DNA of 64,000 nucleotides. It comes from Acipenser ruthenus (Eukaryota; Chordata; Actinopteri; Acipenseriformes; Acipenseridae). The position numbers were made by a program, and so were the translations under genes. Of the stretch, positions 58,154 to 64,000 are shown piece after piece; position 1 is the stretch's first letter, and each line of letters opens with the position of its first letter. Below the pieces are notes generated by a model. That model did no database searches and was not told the origin of the DNA. It saw only the letters and a list, made by a program, of their open reading frames with translations. The stretch lies in assembly GCF_902713425.1 (NCBI RefSeq), contig NC_081214.1, forward strand, positions 22,774,208 through 22,838,207, in the 5' to 3' direction.

Positions 58154-58203
58154 TGGTTCAGCCCGGTTCAGCTCAGTTCAGCCTGGTTCAGCCCGGTTGG
58201 GCC
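58154..58203 (+). repeat. 10-bp repeat in the 5' leader of the SHIP-like gene
   Basis: GGTTCAGCCC-type decamers repeat about five times (GGTTCAGCCC, GGTTCAGCTC, AGTTCAGCCT, GGTTCAGCCC, GGTTGGGCC), ending at the ATG at 58204. Confidence 0.85.
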
Positions 58204-60618
58204 ATGACGACAGCAGCCTGGTACCATCGTGATATCAGCCGGGTGCAGGCCGAGGACTACCTCGCCCGGGCCGGGAGGGACGGCAGCTTCCTGGTGCGGG
58301 ACAGCGAGTCGGTGCCTGGGGCCTATGCACTGTGCCTGCTGTGAGTACCCAGCGCCAGGCTCGCTCTGTCTGTCTGTCTCCTGTGTGTGTGCTGTGAGTA
58401 CCCAGCGCCAGGCTCACTCTGTCTGTCTGTCTGTCTCCTGTGTGTGTGCTGTGAGTACCCAGCGCCAGGCTCACTCTGTCTGTCTGTCTGTCTCCTGTGT
58501 GTGTGCTGTGAGTACCCAGCGCCAGGCTCACTCTGTCTGTCTGTCTGTCTCCTGTGTGTGTGCTGTGAGTACCCAGCGCCAGGCTCACTCTGTCTGTCTG
58601 TCTGTCTCCTGTGTGTGTGCTGTGAGTACCCAGCGCCAGGCTCACTCTGTCTGTCTGTCTGTCTCCTGTGTGTGTGCTGTGAGTATCCAGCACCAGGCTC
58701 ACTCTGTCTGTCTGCCTGTCTCCTGTGTGTGTGCTGTGAGTACCCAGCACCAGGCTCACTCTGTCTGTCTGCCTGTCTCCTGTGTGTGTGCTGTGAGTAC
58801 CCAGCACCAGGCTCACTCTGTCTGTCTGCCTGTCTCCTGTGTGTGTGCTGTGAGCCAGATGCAGTACTGGTACAACAGCATAAAACATTCCTACAACCCA
58901 CTGGTCCCCTTTTAAGGTAGGACTGGAATCTAGCAGGTTGTTTTAAAGCGTGGTGTTTCTACAGCCTAATATTACCTGAACTGTGCACAGATGTTTAGAA
59001 TTTCCTTTATAACACTATTTAGAGATGCAGTATGAATTATTTATAAGAGAACCATTGCTTTCAGTTACACAGTGGCTGCTGATTATCTTGATAATTATAT
59101 ACTGTTTTATGATTATTATTTTTTATATTAGGTGGCTCATGATTTGGCTGTAGTACAGTATTATGTTGTATTATATATGAATTGCAGTGCAATCATAAGA
59201 AGTAGAATCTACTGTATGTGCCGGTTTCTCTTGCTGAAATTCAAAGAACTTTCACAGTTTAACAGAGGTGCCAATGTATCAAACACAGGGTTCTCTCACT
59301 CTTCTGCTAGAGTTCCCTTCTGTTAATAAAAAGAGGTTATTCGAGTGTGCTGGGAGGATGCTGATTGTGTTCCTGTTTTATTTCCAATTAATTGAGCGTC
59401 CTTGAAAAAGTCACAGCACACTGAAGCCACCTGTCGATCCTTTCAGATGAAAATGACTGGGCTCAAGAGAAGAATGTGTAGCGCTCAGTGTGCCTCGTAG
59501 CCATAGGAGCTAGTTACACAATCAGGTCCTAGCTATGGTAATTGCAGAGTCACAGTTATATGCAATAAACCTGAATATGCAATAACCAGTAGAACAGAGA
59601 CATTAGTTTTTTCACATTTTATTATGGTAAAGTTTTGTTCATTTTAAACTGACTGTACATTTTTAACAAATCTTTTCAGGCATTATTGTTGAAGATAATT
59701 ATTCGAGCATCACTGCATGCAAAATGGTAGAGAATACACATGATTCTGCAGTTCAAAAAGCATGCTGATCCAAATTATTGCAATAACCAATATTGCTGTT
59801 AGTTTGGACTTTCCTACCAGTTCAATTTAGGCTACTGTTACATTCATGCCTCAAAAAGCATTCAAACTCAATTGGAAATACATTCCAACAGGATTCTTTT
59901 GACATTTTAAATGCTTACTATTGAAACAAAATATACAATTAGCTTAAAGAAATGTTTAATGAATGCATGTACAATGCAAAGATTGATTTTTTATAAACCT
60001 CAGCTCACTTTATCAAGCAGGCAAAAATAAATGAATCTCCAAAGAACACTCCAAAAGACTGAAACTGGATTCATATTTGGGGGGTGACTCCCAACAGAAA
60101 AACAAGCTATTCTGCAGCTGCAGTTTGAAATGCAGCTCCTCCTCATTGCTTTGGCAGCAGGAACAAAAACAGAGTCCAAACTGAGTGCTCTGGCCCGCCA
60201 CAGCCAGCACACACACTTTCCACACAAACCCTGTCCAGCAACTCGCTCACGCTGCCAGCACTAGTCTTGGAATCCCTTTTTTTCCTTTGCTTTTTTTTTA
60301 TTGTCTAAGCACGCAGCTGTTTTGGCAGGGATTTCTTACTGGGAGGGCCAGGGGGTGTTGAAAATCCTTGTAGATAAACAGTATGTGATGACTGCATTGT
60401 CCAGGGCATGCTTGTAAAGAGGAGTTCATGATGAATGCCTTGCAGTTAAAGGCTTCACCAGAATCATATGCAGGGAATCCGTAAACATAAATCTGACCAA
60501 CAGCCAAGTAAGAATGAAAGAGTTATCTATTTATAAAGATGCAAAGAACTGACTAATAAAAGCCATATACAGATATCTACAATAAAATGGAAACTGTTGT
60601 CACATTCTCTCTCTCTCT

Positions 60619-60653
<35 letters not shown>

Positions 60654-60747
60654 GCTCTCTCTCTCTCTAGGTTTCAGTGCCATGTTCACACCTATCGAAT
60701 CCTGCCTGATGAGGAAGGCTTACTGGCTGTGCAGGTGAGTGCGCCAC

Positions 60748-60813
<66 letters not shown>

Positions 60814-60822
60814 GCACGCACG

Positions 60823-60857
<35 letters not shown>

Positions 60858-62252
60858 TTGTCTTGCTGTCTTCCAGAGTGTAATAATTAGACAGCTACGC
60901 ATGCAAACAAAACAAAAAGCAAAACATTTTCCTATTCATCCAGCTGGGAGCAGCACTGCTCAGTGAAAGGGCTAATATCTTAACACCGGGGGACATCGCT
61001 AATGGACTCCCATTATATGATTCTCAACTCCCCTTGCAGTGCATCTTTCAGGACATCATAACAATGTCAAACTACAGGGTGGATACTGCAATGGGGAATG
61101 CGTAATGCAAACTGTGTGTAAGCATCAAGGGCATCTCTTTAATGAGCTGCAGGTCTTGCTAATGAAAACTAGAGGAATTAAAAAAAAAAAAAACACCATA
61201 AAAGTAGACTGGGCTTCATTATGAGGCCAGTGCACAGTGCAGTGAGAATAAAACATTGGTATAGTCAATCAGTCAGATTCCGTTACTGTTTGCGATGGTG
61301 AAATGGGTGTGATTTGCTTCTTAGGTGTATAGTTCATGATATTAAACATATTTTCAGCACTGAGCCCTGCTCACAAAGTTTTAGGAACGATTTAAAGATA
61401 TATAGCCTGTTTAAATGCATTAAATAAAGTTTAATATTTTTTGTTCCAGACTGTTCTTAAAGAATCCAACTGTTCTAGAAATGAACACCAGTCTAGAACA
61501 CTTACATGGTGATTAAACTAAGGCACACCCTGTACAGTACAAGGTACAAAGACCCAACAAAGCCTTCATTTCAGGGCACGTCCAGCTAGGATTTATAAAA
61601 TGCGTCTGTCAGTTGGCTGGCTGGACACATTGTGATAATTCCGGAAAGCTGATGAGGGTCCAAGCAAATCTGCTTCACTTGATGATAGGAACTTGATCAG
61701 GCTGTTCCAGTCCAAGCACCTCCATCCCATTACTGTGCTCAGATAATCTGCTTGTGTGTGTTACATTAATTAATTCACTTGGCACTTTATTTCTATATTT
61801 AAATTGGTCAGTTTGCAAACTTACAGCAAATGGTGTAAGTATAGTGCGAAAAAACGTAGTTAAAAGCAAAGTACAGTGCCAAGTTAGCATGCAAATTCAT
61901 TGTGGTACATTTTCATTAGGGGACTTCTGTAAGTTCAAGGAATGGTACATCTGCTCTGCTAGCCGCGATTCTGCTTATGATTATTTGCGTTCTGGCTTTA
62001 TTTAGTCCTGTTTGCATAAACCAGGAGAATTAATAGAACCGTGCTGAGAAAAAATCTGCAGTCAACACATTTCTGTAGAGGCTGTCGACCGCAGGGCACC
62101 GAGAGGGAAGCTCTCACGGTCTTTAAAGTGGGTTAGTGATTTCTGTAGCACGCTGGTTCACTCAGCATGGCTGCTATCTGGATCAGGATGTGGGGGGAGC
62201 TGGTGTTTATTTTATTTTGATATGGGACAGTCAGGCTTTTACACTAGAGCAA

Positions 62253-62322
<70 letters not shown>

Positions 62323-64000
62323 GCTAATTCTGTCAAGAAGGTAGAAATAAACCAGAAGAAAACGTTTTTGTTTACTAATTTTGTAACATTAGAAGTGACC
62401 TTTTCTGTTACTAATAAATGCGGTGCTAATTTTGAAAAAAACTTAAATATGGCTGCAAGTCTTATTTCAAAATAGGCTTTTTACTTGATTTATCTCATTT
62501 GGGCCAGATATACTCCAAAACGTCATCAGAGTGATTTTTTTTTTTTTTTTAGATAGTAAAAACACACTCAAAAATTTACCAACTCATTTAATTAAGGGGC
62601 TTGTGAGTAGTCTTAATTGTTTTAGAATTTTAAATTGTGTTCCCCCCCCCCCCCCCTTCAGATTAAAATAGCGGTATTATAACGCTAATGACGATTTGAA
62701 GTAAATGTCTTTGAGACTCATTGAGTGTGTTAGTCTTGTTCACAAAATGCTCCCTCGCGATGCAATCAGAAGCAGCCAGTCTGACAGCTGTGTTCTGTCG
62801 TCTTCTCTGCAGACGACGCAGGGGGTGCAGGTGAACTGTTTCAGGACGCTGGCGGACCTGGTTCAGAGTTACCAGCAGCCCCGCAAGGGCCTGGTGATCC
62901 CTCTGCTGTACCCCGTGGGGAACGACAGCGAGCCCGGAGACGACGGCACAGGTAAGGGAGGGACGCTGGCTGAGAGCTCTTTGGAGAATTAAATACAGTT
63001 TGAAATGTGTGTTTCACGAATACCAAATTTCAGTTAATGTGTAAAATAATCCGCTTGAAACAGCCCACTCTTTTTGCAGTTGGGAGTGATATAGCAATTG
63101 CAATGGAGATTTTCTTGAGCAACGATGTTTGCAAGATGAATACAAGACTTTAGCTGTGAAAGTGGTTCTTTCTACTGCTCTTCCTGGTGTCTTTCTCACC
63201 TCTTTGCTAATCGTTGTATTTCCCCAGATGGCGAGGATGAGAGACCCGGTCCAGTCTGGTCCCAGAGTGCAGTGCAGGCCAGTCCCAGCAGTGCTGGTGC
63301 AGGGGAATCTTCTCCCTCACCCCCGCACCCTGCACAGACCTCCATCCCTTTCCTCCTCCAACAGAGGCTGCAGGAGATGGGCCCCCCCAGGTACATGCTG
63401 GTTTGAGACGGACCCCCAACTGCTTTGATTCCCCAGTTACTAGAATGCTGTGCCACCTGGTGTGCCCAGGAGAAAAGCATAGCTTCCACATGACCCCGTT
63501 CTTCTATTGAAATCGTTTTTTTTGTAAAGCATTTTAAACAAAATAACATTGGTGTAATGTTCAGAGGTTTGAAAAGAAAAACACAAACTCTGACTGTGTT
63601 ATATATTCAGTTTACAAAGCCTGATCACTAACACCACACATAACAGTATAACAAATGATATTAACCTTGTTTCTGAAATACATTTTTTAAATGGTTCAAC
63701 TGTTATTTCTCCTGATATCCCATCGCAGTGAATAGCTGCATCTCCATTTTAAACCTGTATACTGTCCAGCTTCTCATGGGATTGCAATTACCCTTCCGAT
63801 GACCATACAATTAAAACCTTACAAAGGCTGCTGGGAGATCCAGCACTGCAGATGGTTCTGATTGGCTGCTGTGCCCCTGTAATTACAGCGGGGCGAGCGA
63901 TCTGATTGGCTTGGCGAGTGAGTACCTGCGCACCCAGCTACACCTGGACCTGGAGGGAGTGAGGAACGGGAACTCGAACCTACAGCACTTCAGCAAGGCT
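58204..64000 (+). CDS. SHIP-type SH2 inositol 5-phosphatase, 5' part
   Basis: Coding exons 58204-58340, 60671-60734, 62813-62951, 63228-63390 and 63889-64000 (cut by the window end) join in phase to 205 residues. Residues 5-100 form an SH2 domain at the very N-terminus: WYHRDIS, the phosphotyrosine-binding DGSFLVRDSES (arginine at 32), YALCLLFQCHVHTYRILPDE, LLAVQTTQGVQV and GLVIPLLYPV. A proline/serine-rich linker and a helical segment (LLQQRLQEMG, SEYLRTQLHLDLEGVRNGNS) follow, as in INPPL1 (SHIP2) and INPP5D (SHIP1). These enzymes remove the 5-phosphate of PI(3,4,5)P3 at the plasma membrane and dampen PI3K signalling; the catalytic domain would lie beyond the window. FLVRDSES and HVHTYRILPD favour SHIP2; the LQQRLQEM region resembles SHIP1, so the paralogue is left open. 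Confidence 0.92.
58341..58855 (+). repeat. 57-bp minisatellite carrying copies of a 5' splice site
   Basis: The SHIP-like exon 1 donor (CTGCT/GTGAGTACCC at 58341) is repeated with its surroundings at 58394, 58451, 58508, 58565, 58622, 58679, 58736, 58793 and 58850. From the second copy on the spacing is exactly 57 bp. Most copies keep GTGAGTACCC; the seventh has GTGAGTATCC and the last GTGAGCCAGA. Each unit also has CTGTCTGTCTGTCTCC and TGTGTGTG tracts. Because 57 is divisible by three, long spurious open frames arise on both strands. Confidence 0.95.
58860..60605. other. SHIP-like intron 1, unique part
   Basis: AT-rich sequence with no recognised exon or mobile element. Confidence 0.5.
60606..60669. 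repeat. (CT)n microsatellite serving as splice pyrimidine tract
   Basis: The CT array runs directly into the acceptor CTCTCTAG at 60670 for SHIP-like exon 2. Confidence 0.95.
60750..60855. repeat. Compound (CT)n(CA/CG)n microsatellite
   Basis: CT array of about 52 bp followed by CACA/CACG repeats, starting 15 bp after the exon 2 donor (GTGAGTGC at 60735). Confidence 0.95.
60860..62810. other. SHIP-like intron 2
   Basis: No exon or named mobile element recognised. It contains an (ATT)n array at 62252-62321, a T run near 62537 and a C run at about 62642-62656. Confidence 0.5.
62252..62321. repeat. (ATT)n microsatellite
   Basis: 70 bp of pure ATT trinucleotide in SHIP-like intron 2. Confidence 0.95.

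Noticed and set aside
58229-58915. Long overlapping open frames of 177-228 codons on both strands
   Set aside because: They are products of a 57-bp tandem repeat whose length is divisible by three, lie in an intron of the SHIP-like gene and encode only low-complexity repeats.

Overview
This is a vertebrate nuclear window, most likely from a non-teleost ray-finned fish. Two tRNA-headed SINEs (12163-12390, 19549-19790) carry the fish-type tail ending GGATAAGGGCGTCTGCTAA, and I recall this SINE as abundant in sturgeons. That, with long introns and very dense microsatellites, makes a sturgeon or paddlefish my first guess, but the species is inferred, not proven. Six protein-coding loci can be read by following splice sites and codon phase.

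Layout. 1-14475 holds no gene I recognise, only mobile-element remnants, simple repeats and unique non-coding DNA. 14476-15013 is a 95-bp minisatellite. 15560-19091 (minus) is a partly decayed ARAP-family ArfGAP/PH gene. 21130-24570 (plus) is a complete PDZD11 gene. 26300-29631 (minus) is a complete STARD10-like lipid-transfer gene. 33300-41694 (minus) is a complete RAB6/RAB41 small GTPase gene with two pairs of tandemly duplicated exons. 42917-52590 (minus) is a complete cone-arrestin (ARR3) gene with 16 coding exons, a non-coding first exon and a TATA promoter. 58204-64000 (plus) is the 5' end of a SHIP-type inositol 5-phosphatase gene (SH2 domain), running off the window.

PDZD11-RAB41-ARR3 is the order on human Xq13.1. 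ARAP, STARD10, RAB6, arrestin and SHIP family members (ARAP1, STARD10, RAB6A, ARRB1, INPPL1) lie together at human 11q13.4, and SAG with INPP5D at 2q37. The window therefore looks like one copy of an ancient gene block multiplied by whole-genome duplication, here within about 50 kb and keeping members that mammals lost from the X copy.

The most notable signals are: (1) the RAB6/RAB41 gene has a RAB6A/A'-type exon-4 pair plus a second duplicated pair at exon 6, each copy in phase but frame-breaking if both are spliced in; (2) the first 5' splice site of the SHIP gene is copied about ten times in a 57-bp minisatellite; (3) a G-rich array of potential quadruplexes starts just after the 5' splice site of RAB exon 7; (4) the ARAP relic. 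No CRISPR array, rRNA, functional tRNA or retroviral/LTR element was recognised.
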